Origin: Amycolatopsis bartoniae
Lineage (GTDB): Bacteria > Actinomycetota > Actinomycetes > Mycobacteriales > Pseudonocardiaceae
Direction: 5' to 3'
DNA length: 64,000 nt
NCBI RefSeq assembly: GCF_014191255.1
Contig: NZ_JACHWH010000002.1
Location: forward strand, 124,001 to 188,000
In this document: one piece after another, positions 1-7,776 of the stretch
Position numbering within the stretch: position 1 is the first letter of the stretch
Layout: every line of letters starts with the position of its first letter
Made by a program: the position numbers and the translations under genes
The notes under the pieces: model-generated
What the model saw: only the letters and a program-made list of their open reading frames with translations
The model's database searches: none
What the model was told of the DNA's origin: nothing

Positions 1-946
1 GTACGGAGAGCCCGAGCAGCTCTCGTTCGCCGACCTGGATCTGCCCCGCCCCGGCCCGGGGCAGATCCAGGTGAAGATCGCCGCGGCCGCGATCAACCCC
101 ACCGACATCAGGGTGATCACAGGCGCCTACCGCGGGACCGCCGAGCTGGAGTTCCCCTACGTCCCCGGCAACGAGTTCGCCGGTACCGTCACCGAAGTCG
201 GCGCCGGGGTGACGGACTACCAGGTGGGTGACGAGGTCTTCGGGCAGGCCCTGCCCCGGCAGCTGCGCCTCGTGGTCGCCGCCCGCCGTCCGTCACTGAG
301 CACGGGCGCGCTGGCCGAGTACGCGGTTTTCGAAGCCAGCACACCACTGCTGGCGCATCGCCCGGCCGCCGTACCCGTCGAGCAGGCCGCCGCGCTGCCG
401 ATCGCCGGGATGACCGCGCTGGGGGTCATGACCCTCGCCGCGATCCGGCCCGGGGAGACCGCTTTCGTCATCGGCGCCACCGGAGGCGTGGGTACCGCGC
501 TGGTCCCGCTCCTCGCCGCCGCGGGGGCCAGAGTCGTCGCGACCGGGGCCGCCACCGACCACACGGTCCTGCGGGAGCTCGGTGCCGACGAGGTCCTCGG
601 ATACGACGCGGCGGGCTACCCCTCGGGGGTCGACGCCGTCTTCGACCTGGTGCTGCCCCACGACCGCCTGTCCGCGGCGGCGGCCGCACTACGGCCCGGC
701 GGACGGCTGGTGACGATCATCTACCCCGAGCCGGCGAAGGAACTCCTCGGCCGGGACGATGTGGACCTGCGTTACTTCATGGACATGGACGGCGAGATCG
801 GCGGGATGCGCGAGGTCGCCGAGGCCGCGGAACGCGGTGTGCTGTCAGTCCGGATCGCCCGCCGCTACCGGTTCGAGGACGCGGTGGAGGCCGCGGTCAC
901 CTACGCCCGCGAGCACAACCTGGGGAAGGTCGTCGTGACGATGTGA
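1..946 (+). CDS. NADP-dependent quinone oxidoreductase, medium-chain (5'-truncated)
   Basis: The reading frame is open from the first bases of the window, so the start lies upstream; the visible part gives about 314 residues. It reads as a zinc-free medium-chain dehydrogenase/reductase of the quinone oxidoreductase type: a GroES-like N-terminal part with the AINPTDI segment and GNEFAGTV, then a Rossmann nucleotide-binding fold with GATGGVGTAL, where the glycine pattern binds NADP(H). No structural-zinc cysteine cluster is visible. The family reduces quinones or enones with NADPH in the cytoplasm; the actual substrate cannot be told. It ends 150 bases before a secreted lipase gene and has no evident operon partner in view. 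Confidence 0.9.
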   Translation, partial: YGEPEQLSFADLDLPRPGPGQIQVKIAAAAINPTDIRVITGAYRGTAELEFPYVPGNEFAGTVTEVGAGVTDYQVGDEVFGQALPRQLRLVVAARRPSLSTGALAEYAVFEASTPLLAHRPAAVPVEQAAALPIAGMTALGVMTLAAIRPGETAFVIGATGGVGTALVPLLAAAGARVVATGAATDHTVLRELGADEVLGYDAAGYPSGVDAVFDLVLPHDRLSAAAAALRPGGRLVTIIYPEPAKELLGRDDVDLRYFMDMDGEIGGMREVAEAAERGVLSVRIARRYRFEDAVEAAVTYAREHNLGKVVVTM

Positions 947-1032
947 GCCCGGCGCCGCGCGGGCCGTGACGAGTGGTTCCCGCGGTTGGGGGGTCCGGCC
1001 CGGAACGGCCAGGCCCGGTCCGCCTTGCCGGG

Positions 1033-1059
1033 ATGCAACATTTCGTGCTTTAGTTGCAT
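1033..1059. promoter_or_regulatory. Inverted repeat upstream of the lipase-TetR pair, candidate operator
   Basis: ATGCAAC at 1033-1039 and GTTGCAT at 1053-1059 form a perfect 7+7 inverted repeat with a 13-base spacer, about 40 bases before the lipase start. The gene pair it precedes encodes its own TetR-family regulator, whose relatives bind such dyads as dimers. That this is the operator is inference. Confidence 0.4.
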
Positions 1060-1100
1060 AGCCTCGCGACGAAGCGATGCCGGGCGGAAAGGATTTTCGG

Positions 1101-2126
1101 ATGCGTCCCCCATTGCGGTACTGCCTGCTCACCGTCGCGGTCGCGGCCCTGCTCGCTCTCGTCGGCGGGAGCGGCGTCGCCGGGGCCGACGGCTACGCGC
1201 CGGTGGACCGGCCCGGACCGGCGTTGACGGTGCCCGATCTCGCGAAGAGCCTCCGGTGCACCGCCGACGTCCGCAACGCCACCCGCGAACCGGTCCTGCT
1301 CACGCCGGCCACGACGGTCGACAGCGACCAGAACTTCGGCTTCGACTACGAGCCGCTGTTCCGCGGGCTCGGTATCCCGTACTGCGTCTCGGACTCGCCG
1401 GTGGATCCCTACAACATGGGTGACATGCAGCTGCGGGCCCAGTACGTCACCTACGGCATCCGGGAGATGTACCGGCTCGCCGGACGCAGGATCGCCGTCA
1501 TGGGACACAGCCAGGGCGGGATGATCATGCGCTGGTCGCTGCGGTTCTGGCCCGACACCCGCGGCATGGTCGACGACGTGATCGGGATGGCCGGCACCAA
1601 CCACGGCTCGGTCGTCGTGCCCGCACTGTGCGTCCCCGACTGCGCGCCGGCACTGTGGCAGCAGCGCGCGAACTCGGCGTTCATGACGGCGCTCAACTCC
1701 GGGCAGGAGACCTTCCCCGGCATCAGCTACACCGAGATCTACTCACGCACCGACGAGTTCGTGCAGCCCAACCTCGACGACCACGGCACCTCGTCACTGC
1801 ACGGAGGCGGCGGGAAGGTCACGAACGTCGCGGTGCAGGACGTCTGCCCGCTGGCCGTTCCCGAGCACCTGCTCATCGGCACCATGGACCCGGTCACGTC
1901 CGCCCTCGCCGTCGACGCGCTGACCCACTCCGGCCCGGCGGACCCGTCCCGGATCGAGCGAGCGGTCTGCGGCCGGCTGCTGATGCCCGGCGTCGACCCG
2001 GTGACCGGCCCGCTCACGTTCGCGACGCTGACGGCCCAGGTCGCGGCGCAGCTGACCGTCGCGGCGAGGCGGGTGCCGTCCGAGCCCGCACTCGCCTGCT
2101 ACGTCACCGCCGACTGCCCACGATGA
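1101..2126 (+). CDS. Secreted alpha/beta-hydrolase, lipase (CalB-like)
   Basis: A 341-residue exported hydrolase. The start at 1101 is chosen over the in-frame ATG at 1077 because GGAAAGGA stands about 7 bases before it. Residues 1-30 form a Sec signal peptide: basic N-terminus, hydrophobic core, then a likely cut near VAGADG. The nucleophile elbow GHSQG is near residue 136, and the segments around it (WPDTRG, AGTNHGS) resemble actinobacterial lipases related to Candida antarctica lipase B. Several cysteines in the mature part suggest disulfides. It should hydrolyse ester or acylglycerol substrates outside the cell. Its stop overlaps the start of a TetR regulator by four bases, so the two are translated together. 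Confidence 0.85.
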   Translation: MRPPLRYCLLTVAVAALLALVGGSGVAGADGYAPVDRPGPALTVPDLAKSLRCTADVRNATREPVLLTPATTVDSDQNFGFDYEPLFRGLGIPYCVSDSPVDPYNMGDMQLRAQYVTYGIREMYRLAGRRIAVMGHSQGGMIMRWSLRFWPDTRGMVDDVIGMAGTNHGSVVVPALCVPDCAPALWQQRANSAFMTALNSGQETFPGISYTEIYSRTDEFVQPNLDDHGTSSLHGGGGKVTNVAVQDVCPLAVPEHLLIGTMDPVTSALAVDALTHSGPADPSRIERAVCGRLLMPGVDPVTGPLTFATLTAQVAAQLTVAARRVPSEPALACYVTADCPR

Positions 2127-2683
2127 CAGCGGCGGGCCGTCCCGATCGGGAAAGCGCGCTGCGCCTGGCGCAGAAGACCTTCAACGCGCGGCGGCGGGTG
2201 GAGGTCAACGACCTCGCCGCCGCGTTGGGTGTCAACCGGGTGACTATCTACCGCTGGCTCGGCGACCGCGACGCCATCCTCGCCGAAGTGGTCTGGCGGC
2301 TCGGCGAACGGACCCTGCTCGACGCCTACGCCGCGGCGGAGGGGGCCGGCGGCACGCGCATCGCGAACGCCATGTCGGCGTTCGTCCGGCAGACGCTGGC
2401 GCACGCCGGCATGCGCCACTTCCTCACGAACGAGACCGAGACCGCGTTGCGCGTCCTCACCCGCGGCGGCCACACGTTCCAGCCCCGCCTCGTCGCGCTG
2501 GTCGAGACGCTCCTGACCAGGGAACGCGACGCGGGTGCGCTACCCGCCGGGGACATCGACCCGCACGACCTCGCCTACCTGTGCGTCCGGGTCGGCGAAT
2601 CGTTCGTCTACACCGACGCGATCACCGGTGAGCCGCCGGACCCCGACCGCGCGGAACGGGCACTGCACTACCTGCTCCGCTAG
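2123..2683 (+). CDS. TetR-family transcriptional regulator (QsdR-like)
   Basis: A 186-residue one-component regulator whose ATG overlaps the lipase stop (ATGA). The N-terminal DNA-binding helix-turn-helix is clear: VNDLAAALGVNRVTIYRWLG at residues about 31-50, typical of TetR proteins and especially of the QsdR group with its TIYRWLGDRD end. The remainder is an all-helical ligand-binding and dimerisation domain of usual length. It probably represses the lipase operon and itself through the inverted repeat at 1033-1059; that is inferred from coupling and position. The end overlaps the tail of ftsK on the other strand by four bases. Confidence 0.88.
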   Translation: MTAAGRPDRESALRLAQKTFNARRRVEVNDLAAALGVNRVTIYRWLGDRDAILAEVVWRLGERTLLDAYAAAEGAGGTRIANAMSAFVRQTLAHAGMRHFLTNETETALRVLTRGGHTFQPRLVALVETLLTRERDAGALPAGDIDPHDLAYLCVRVGESFVYTDAITGEPPDPDRAERALHYLLR

Positions 2684-5166
2684 TCCTCCTCCGCCGCGGA
2701 CGGGTCGCCGCCGCCGCGGATCATGAACAGCACGCTGTCCAGCTCGTCCGGCTTGATGAGCACGTCGCGGGCCTTGGAGCCCTCCGACGGGCCCACCACG
2801 CCGCGGCTCTCCAGCAGGTCCATCAGCCGCCCGGCCTTGGCGAACCCGACGCGCAGCTTGCGCTGCAGCATCGACGTCGAGCCGAACTGCGAGGTCACCA
2901 CCAGCTCGGCCGCCTGGAGCAGCACGTCGAGGTCGTCGCCGATCTCCGGGTCGATCTCCTTGGCCTCGCCCGGCTTCGCGGCCGTGACGCCGTCCTGGTA
3001 CTCCGGCTGCGCCTGCTCCTTGGTGAAGTTCACGATCGCCGCGATCTCGTCATCGCCCACGAACGCGCCCTGCACGCGGACCGGTTTGCCCGCGCCCATC
3101 GGCAGGTACAGCGCGTCGCCCATGCCGATCAGCTTCTCCGCGCCCGGCTGGTCCAGGATGACGCGCGAGTCGGTGAGCGACGACGTGGCGAACGCCAGCC
3201 GCGACGGCACGTTCGTCTTGATCAGGCCGGTCACGACGTCCACCGACGGCCGTTGTGTCGCCAGCACCAGGTGGATACCCGCGGCGCGCGCCTTCTGGGT
3301 GATCCGGACGATCGCGTCCTCGACGTCGCGGGGCGCGGTCATCATCAGGTCGGCCAGCTCGTCGACGATCGCCATGATGTACGGGTAGGGCCGGTACTCG
3401 CGCTCACTCCCCGGCGGGGCGGTGATCTCACCCGAGCGCACCTTCTTGTTGAAGTCGTCGATGTGGCGCACCCGGTTGGCCTGCATGTCCTGGTAGCGCT
3501 GCTCCATCTCCTCCACCAGCCAGGCGAGCGCGGCGGCGGCCTTCTTCGGCTGGGTGATGATGGGCGTGATCAGGTGCGGGATGCCCTCGTACGGTGTCAG
3601 CTCGACCATCTTCGGGTCGATCAGGATCATCCGGCACTCGTCGGGCGTGGCGCGCGCGAGCAGCGACACCAGCATCGAGTTGACGAAGCTCGACTTACCG
3701 GAACCGGTGGAACCCGCGACCAGCAGGTGCGGCATCTTCGTCAGGTTCGCGGTGACGAAGTGGCCCTCGATGTCCTTGCCCAGCCCGATGACCATCGGGT
3801 GGTTGTCCTTGGCCGCGGTCGGCGAGCGCAGCACGTCGCCGAGGCGCACCATCTCGCGGTCGGAGTTGGGCACCTCGATGCCGACCGCGGACTTGCCGGG
3901 GATCGGCGCCAGCAGCCGCACATTGTCCGTGGCCACGGCGTACGCGATGTTCTTGGTCAGCGCGGTGATCTTCTCGACCTTCACGCCGGGCCCCAGCTCG
4001 ACCTCGTACCGGGTGACCGTGGGGCCGCGGGTGAAGCCGGTGACCTGCGCGTCGACGTTGAACTGCTCCAGCACGCCGGTGATCGCCTCGATCATGGCGT
4101 CGTTGGCCTTGCTGCGGGTCTTCGGCACGTCGCCGAGGTGCAGCAGGTCCGCGGACGGGAGCCGGTAGTCGCCTTCGACGGTGCGCGTGACGGTGAGCGC
4201 GGGCTCGGGCGCCTTTTTGGGCTTCTTCTCCGGCACCTCGGCGGGCTTGACCTTCGGCGGCCGGGCCGGTGTCGGCGGTTCGGCCAGCGCGGCCTCGATG
4301 TCCAGCTGCTCCCCGGCTTGGTCACTGCTCGCCTGGCGCCGCCGCGACGGCTTGCGCAGCCGGACCGCCTTCGGGTCGGCCTCGGTGACCGCGGCCTTCT
4401 GCTCCTCCTCGAAGGCGCGCTGCTCGTCCGCCATCCGCTCGCGCTCCTCGGGGTCGAGACCCCATTCGCGCAGCGTCTGCGGGATGTCGCGGACCCGGGT
4501 GCCGGTGAACACCAGCACGCCGTAGCCGAGGGCGAGGATCAGCACCGGCGTGGCGACCCACGGCGTGATCCCGCGCGCGAGCAGGCCACCGGACAGGGCA
4601 CCGAGCTGGCCGCCCGCGTACATCCGGTCGTCATTCGAGGCGGGGCGGCTGCTGAACAGGTGCAGCAGCCCGAGCAGGGCGAACGTGACCAGCACGGTGC
4701 CGATCACCATGCGCGGCCGGGTCTCCGGGCGCGGCTCGGACCGCATGAGCGCGATCGCGGTGACGACCAGCACGAGCGGCAGTGTCACCGACGCGGCGCC
4801 GAACACCGTGCGTGCCGCGAGCTCCAGGTAGCCGCCGACCGGGCCGCCCGCCCGCCACCACACGGCGGCGGCGAGGATCAGGCCGAGCGCGATCAGCCCG
4901 AGCGCCAGCCCGTCACGGCGGTGCTCCGGCTCCAGCTCGCGGCCGCGCCCGACCGTGCGCGCCATGCTGCCGACCCCGCGGGCCACCAGCGTCCAGCCAC
5001 CGCGGACGGTCTTCGCGAACGCGCCACCGGACGAGCGACGGCGGGCCGCGGGCTTGCGCGCCGACGACCGCGCAGCAGGCTTGCTCCCGGAACGCGACCT
5101 GCGTGCCGGGCTCTTGCTGCCGCTGCGTTTCGTCGTCGTGCTTCTCCTCGTCGTCGCCCCAGCCAT
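2680..5166 (-). CDS. ftsK: DNA translocase FtsK
   Basis: An 828-residue FtsK/SpoIIIE DNA pump that clears chromosome ends through the closing septum and loads XerCD recombination. Residues 1-70 are basic and Ser/Arg-rich. Four membrane helices follow (about 95-270), then a charged, Pro/Lys-rich linker. The motor domain carries the Walker A motif GSTGSGKSS near residue 485 and the Walker B IVDELADLMM near 598. The C-terminal gamma winged helix (TSQFGSTSMLQRKLRVGF onward) reads KOPS polarity sequences. The frame is open further upstream, but ATG 5166 starts the family-like basic N-terminus; the upstream extension is compositionally odd and runs through the divergent gene. Confidence 0.95.
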   Translation of the reverse strand: MAGATTRRSTTTKRSGSKSPARRSRSGSKPAARSSARKPAARRRSSGGAFAKTVRGGWTLVARGVGSMARTVGRGRELEPEHRRDGLALGLIALGLILAAAVWWRAGGPVGGYLELAARTVFGAASVTLPLVLVVTAIALMRSEPRPETRPRMVIGTVLVTFALLGLLHLFSSRPASNDDRMYAGGQLGALSGGLLARGITPWVATPVLILALGYGVLVFTGTRVRDIPQTLREWGLDPEERERMADEQRAFEEEQKAAVTEADPKAVRLRKPSRRRQASSDQAGEQLDIEAALAEPPTPARPPKVKPAEVPEKKPKKAPEPALTVTRTVEGDYRLPSADLLHLGDVPKTRSKANDAMIEAITGVLEQFNVDAQVTGFTRGPTVTRYEVELGPGVKVEKITALTKNIAYAVATDNVRLLAPIPGKSAVGIEVPNSDREMVRLGDVLRSPTAAKDNHPMVIGLGKDIEGHFVTANLTKMPHLLVAGSTGSGKSSFVNSMLVSLLARATPDECRMILIDPKMVELTPYEGIPHLITPIITQPKKAAAALAWLVEEMEQRYQDMQANRVRHIDDFNKKVRSGEITAPPGSEREYRPYPYIMAIVDELADLMMTAPRDVEDAIVRITQKARAAGIHLVLATQRPSVDVVTGLIKTNVPSRLAFATSSLTDSRVILDQPGAEKLIGMGDALYLPMGAGKPVRVQGAFVGDDEIAAIVNFTKEQAQPEYQDGVTAAKPGEAKEIDPEIGDDLDVLLQAAELVVTSQFGSTSMLQRKLRVGFAKAGRLMDLLESRGVVGPSEGSKARDVLIKPDELDSVLFMIRGGGDPSAAEED

Positions 5167-5275
5167 GGCTTCTACGGTAACCGCCGAGACGCAGCAGTCC
5201 CATCCGCCACTCGCGGCGCAGGCCGAACTTTCGTCCCAGGCGCAGCACCCGCTGGGCCAGGCGAGTGAATCTGAG

Positions 5276-6082
5276 ATGCTCTTGCGCATGGTCGCGCTGG
5301 AAAACCGGAGGCCGCCCGCGATCTGGCGGACGATGTCGACGCTGGACACCGGGCTGGTCCACCTCGTGGGCAGGCTCAAGGTCACCGGCGGCGTCCCGCG
5401 CGAGCTGCGGGGCAAGCCGCTGCTGATGGCGGCCAACCACATCGGCGTGTTCGACGCGTTCGTGCTGATCGCCGCGTGCAAGCACCTGGGCATCGCGCCG
5501 CGGTTCCTGCTGGCCGGCGGGCTGCTGGACGCCCCGGTGCTGGGGCCGGCGCTGCGGGCGAGCGGGCACCTGCGGATCGACCGGGGCAAGGCGTCGGCGG
5601 TCGAGCAGTTCGGGCAGGCGGTCGAGGCGATGCGGACGACGTCCAGCCCGATCATCGTCTACCCGGAGGGCCGCATCAGCCACGATCCGGGCCTGTGGCC
5701 GGAGCGCGGCAAGACGGGCGCGGCACGCCTCGCGCTGGCCGCCGGGGTGCCGGTGATCCCGATCAGCCAGTGGGGCGCGCACGAGGCGGTGTACTGGGGG
5801 ACGGAGAAGGTGAACGGGCCGGCGGACCTGCTGCCGCTCGCCCGCTCGGGGTTCACCGCGCCCCTGCGCCGCCCGACGTTCCGGGTGCACTTCGGCGCGC
5901 CGGTGGACCTGTCGGACGTGGACGCGCAGCGACCGGGCGCGGGGGTGCGCGCCCACGCGAAGATCATGCGCGCGATCACGGCGGGGCTGGTCCCGCTGCG
6001 CGCGTCGGAACCCGACCGCCCGAAGTTCCACGACCCGACCCGCCCGACGGACACGGTCAGCCCCTGGCGGCCGGGGGCCTGA
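5276..6082 (+). CDS. 1-acyl-sn-glycerol-3-phosphate acyltransferase family (PlsC-like)
   Basis: A 268-residue membrane-associated acyltransferase. The lysophospholipid acyltransferase signature is present as NHIGVFDAF (a variant of the NHX4D box) near residue 45 and the substrate-binding YPEGRIS near 127. It would transfer an acyl group from acyl-CoA or acyl-ACP to a lysophospholipid or another polyprenyl/polyol acceptor. The ATG at 5288 is an equally possible start; neither has a strong ribosome binding site. It is divergent from ftsK with about 110 bases between the starts. The true acceptor is not evident, and phosphatidate synthesis is only the default family role. Confidence 0.85.
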   Translation: MLLRMVALENRRPPAIWRTMSTLDTGLVHLVGRLKVTGGVPRELRGKPLLMAANHIGVFDAFVLIAACKHLGIAPRFLLAGGLLDAPVLGPALRASGHLRIDRGKASAVEQFGQAVEAMRTTSSPIIVYPEGRISHDPGLWPERGKTGAARLALAAGVPVIPISQWGAHEAVYWGTEKVNGPADLLPLARSGFTAPLRRPTFRVHFGAPVDLSDVDAQRPGAGVRAHAKIMRAITAGLVPLRASEPDRPKFHDPTRPTDTVSPWRPGA

Positions 6083-6132
6083 CCCGTCCGGATCCTGGGA
6101 CCCGCATCGGGGTGATCGTTAGGGTGAGGAGC

Positions 6133-6744
6133 GTGAGCACACGCATCCTCGTGGTCTTCTACAGCGCGACCGGCAACACCGCCAAGCTCGCCGCCTCGCT
6201 CGCCGGGGGTGCGCGGGAAACGGGCGCCGAGGTCCGGGTCCGGACGGTGGCGGAAACGGCGCCGCCGGAGGCGATCGCGACCAACCCGCGCTGGCAGGCG
6301 TACGTCGGCTCGGGGCCGCACGCGGAGCCGGCCACGCTGGCCGACCTGGAATGGGCGGACGGGATCGCGGTCGGCAGCCCAACCCGGTTCGGTGGTCCCG
6401 CGGCACAGCTCAAGTCCTTTTTGGACACCACAGGTGGGTTGTGGGCTCAGGGAAAGCTGGCGAACAAGGTGGCGACGTCGTTCACCACCGCGTCCACCCG
6501 GCACGGTGGCCTGGAGTCGACGGTGCTGGCGATCAACAACATCTTCTACCACTGGGGCGCGATCGTGGTGCCGCTCGGCTACGCGGAGGCGCACCTGATG
6601 GAGTCGGGCAACCCCTACGGCGGCTCGTTCGTGTCACGCAAGTCCGCCGAGCCGGACGAGGAGGCGCTCGAAGCGCTCCGCATCCAGGGCACCCGCCTGG
6701 CGACGATCGCGGGTTACGTGGCCGACGGACTGAAGGCCCGCTAA
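6133..6744 (+). CDS. wrbA: NAD(P)H:quinone oxidoreductase, WrbA type
   Basis: A 203-residue flavodoxin-fold FMN enzyme performing two-electron quinone reduction and so avoiding semiquinone radicals. The GTG start at 6133 is preceded by GTGAGGA at a suitable distance and gives the usual family length; a longer upstream frame is a shadow of the acyltransferase. The FMN phosphate loop is YSATGNT (residues about 10-16), and GSPTRFG near residue 80 and the TTASTRHGG segment are characteristic of WrbA. It follows the acyltransferase by 50 bases and could share its transcript. Confidence 0.9.
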   Translation: MSTRILVVFYSATGNTAKLAASLAGGARETGAEVRVRTVAETAPPEAIATNPRWQAYVGSGPHAEPATLADLEWADGIAVGSPTRFGGPAAQLKSFLDTTGGLWAQGKLANKVATSFTTASTRHGGLESTVLAINNIFYHWGAIVVPLGYAEAHLMESGNPYGGSFVSRKSAEPDEEALEALRIQGTRLATIAGYVADGLKAR

Positions 6745-6786
6745 ACCCTTCGTCATCGCCGGTAGGGAGCACATAACCTCGCGTGG

Positions 6787-7776
6787 GTGGCTATCGAACT
6801 CCCCGCCGTCCGGCCCGCTCCACCGCCCCACCGCGGGCGGGGCACGGCGCTGATCCTGATCTCCTCCGTCTGCTTCGGCAGTTCGGGCACGATCGCCAAA
6901 CCCGCGATGCTCGCCGGCCTGTCCCCCGAGCACGTCGCGACCGCGCGGATCGGGCTCGCGGCGCTCGTCCTGTTCCTGGGCGTCGCGCTCGTGCGGCCGC
7001 GCCTGCTGCGCGTGCGCCGCACCGAGTGGCCACTGCTGCTGGGCTATGGGCTGCTCGGGGTGGCCGGGGTGCAGCTGTGCTACTTCGTCTCGGTGAACCG
7101 GCTTCCGGTCGGCATCGCGATCCTGATCGAGTTCACCTCGCCGGTGCTGATCGCCCTGTGGACGCGGTTCGTGCGCCGGGTCCGGCTGCCGCGCGCCATG
7201 TGGGCAGGGATCACACTGGCGATGCTGGGACTGGCGCTGGTCGCCGAGGTGTGGCAGGGACTCGGCCTCGACGGGATCGGTTTCCTCGCCGGGCTCGGCG
7301 GCGCGGTCTGCTCGGCCTCGTACTTCCTGCTCGGCGAGCACGGCGCCACCACCCGCGAGCCGCTGGGACTGGTCGTCTGGGGCATGGTGATCGGCGCGGT
7401 GGCGGTCTGCGTGGTTTCGCCACCGTGGACACTGCCCCCGGCGCTGCTCGGCGCGCCCACCGCGTTCGGGCCGTGGCACCCGCCGGTGTGGGTGCTGCTG
7501 GTGGCGGTCGCGCTGTTTTCGACGGCGCTCGCCTACGCGGTCGGCACCACGGCGCTGCGGCACCTGCCCGCCGCCGTCGCGTCCGTGATCGGCCTGCTGG
7601 AACCGGTGGTCGCGACGGCCAGCGCGTGGGCGCTGCTCGGGGAGAAGCTCAGCTGGCTCCAGCTGCTCGGCGCGCTCGTGCTGCTGAGCGGCGCCGCCAT
7701 CGTGCAGCGCGTCCACAGTAGACAGACTCAGGCACAACCCGCCGTGGGACAGGAAAGGCCGGCCAGCGCGCCGTAG
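6787..7776 (+). CDS. EamA/DMT-family inner-membrane transporter
   Basis: A 329-residue protein with two EamA repeats and ten predicted membrane helices, as in the drug/metabolite transporter superfamily (RhaT/YdcZ-like exporters of amino acids or metabolites). Helical segments such as LLLGYGLLGVAGVQLCYF and the second-repeat AVASVIGLLEPVVATASAWALL are typical. GTG 6787 starts the protein; the N-terminal 18 residues are Pro-rich and cytoplasmic. The last 49 bases overlap the end of the convergent VWA gene, so the two 3' ends are antisense to each other. Substrate unknown. Confidence 0.88.
   Translation: MAIELPAVRPAPPPHRGRGTALILISSVCFGSSGTIAKPAMLAGLSPEHVATARIGLAALVLFLGVALVRPRLLRVRRTEWPLLLGYGLLGVAGVQLCYFVSVNRLPVGIAILIEFTSPVLIALWTRFVRRVRLPRAMWAGITLAMLGLALVAEVWQGLGLDGIGFLAGLGGAVCSASYFLLGEHGATTREPLGLVVWGMVIGAVAVCVVSPPWTLPPALLGAPTAFGPWHPPVWVLLVAVALFSTALAYAVGTTALRHLPAAVASVIGLLEPVVATASAWALLGEKLSWLQLLGALVLLSGAAIVQRVHSRQTQAQPAVGQERPASAP

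Noticed and set aside
3253..5268. 671-codon open frame opposite ftsK
   Set aside because: Arg/Gly/His-rich composition without domains; it is the antisense shadow of ftsK in high-G+C DNA.
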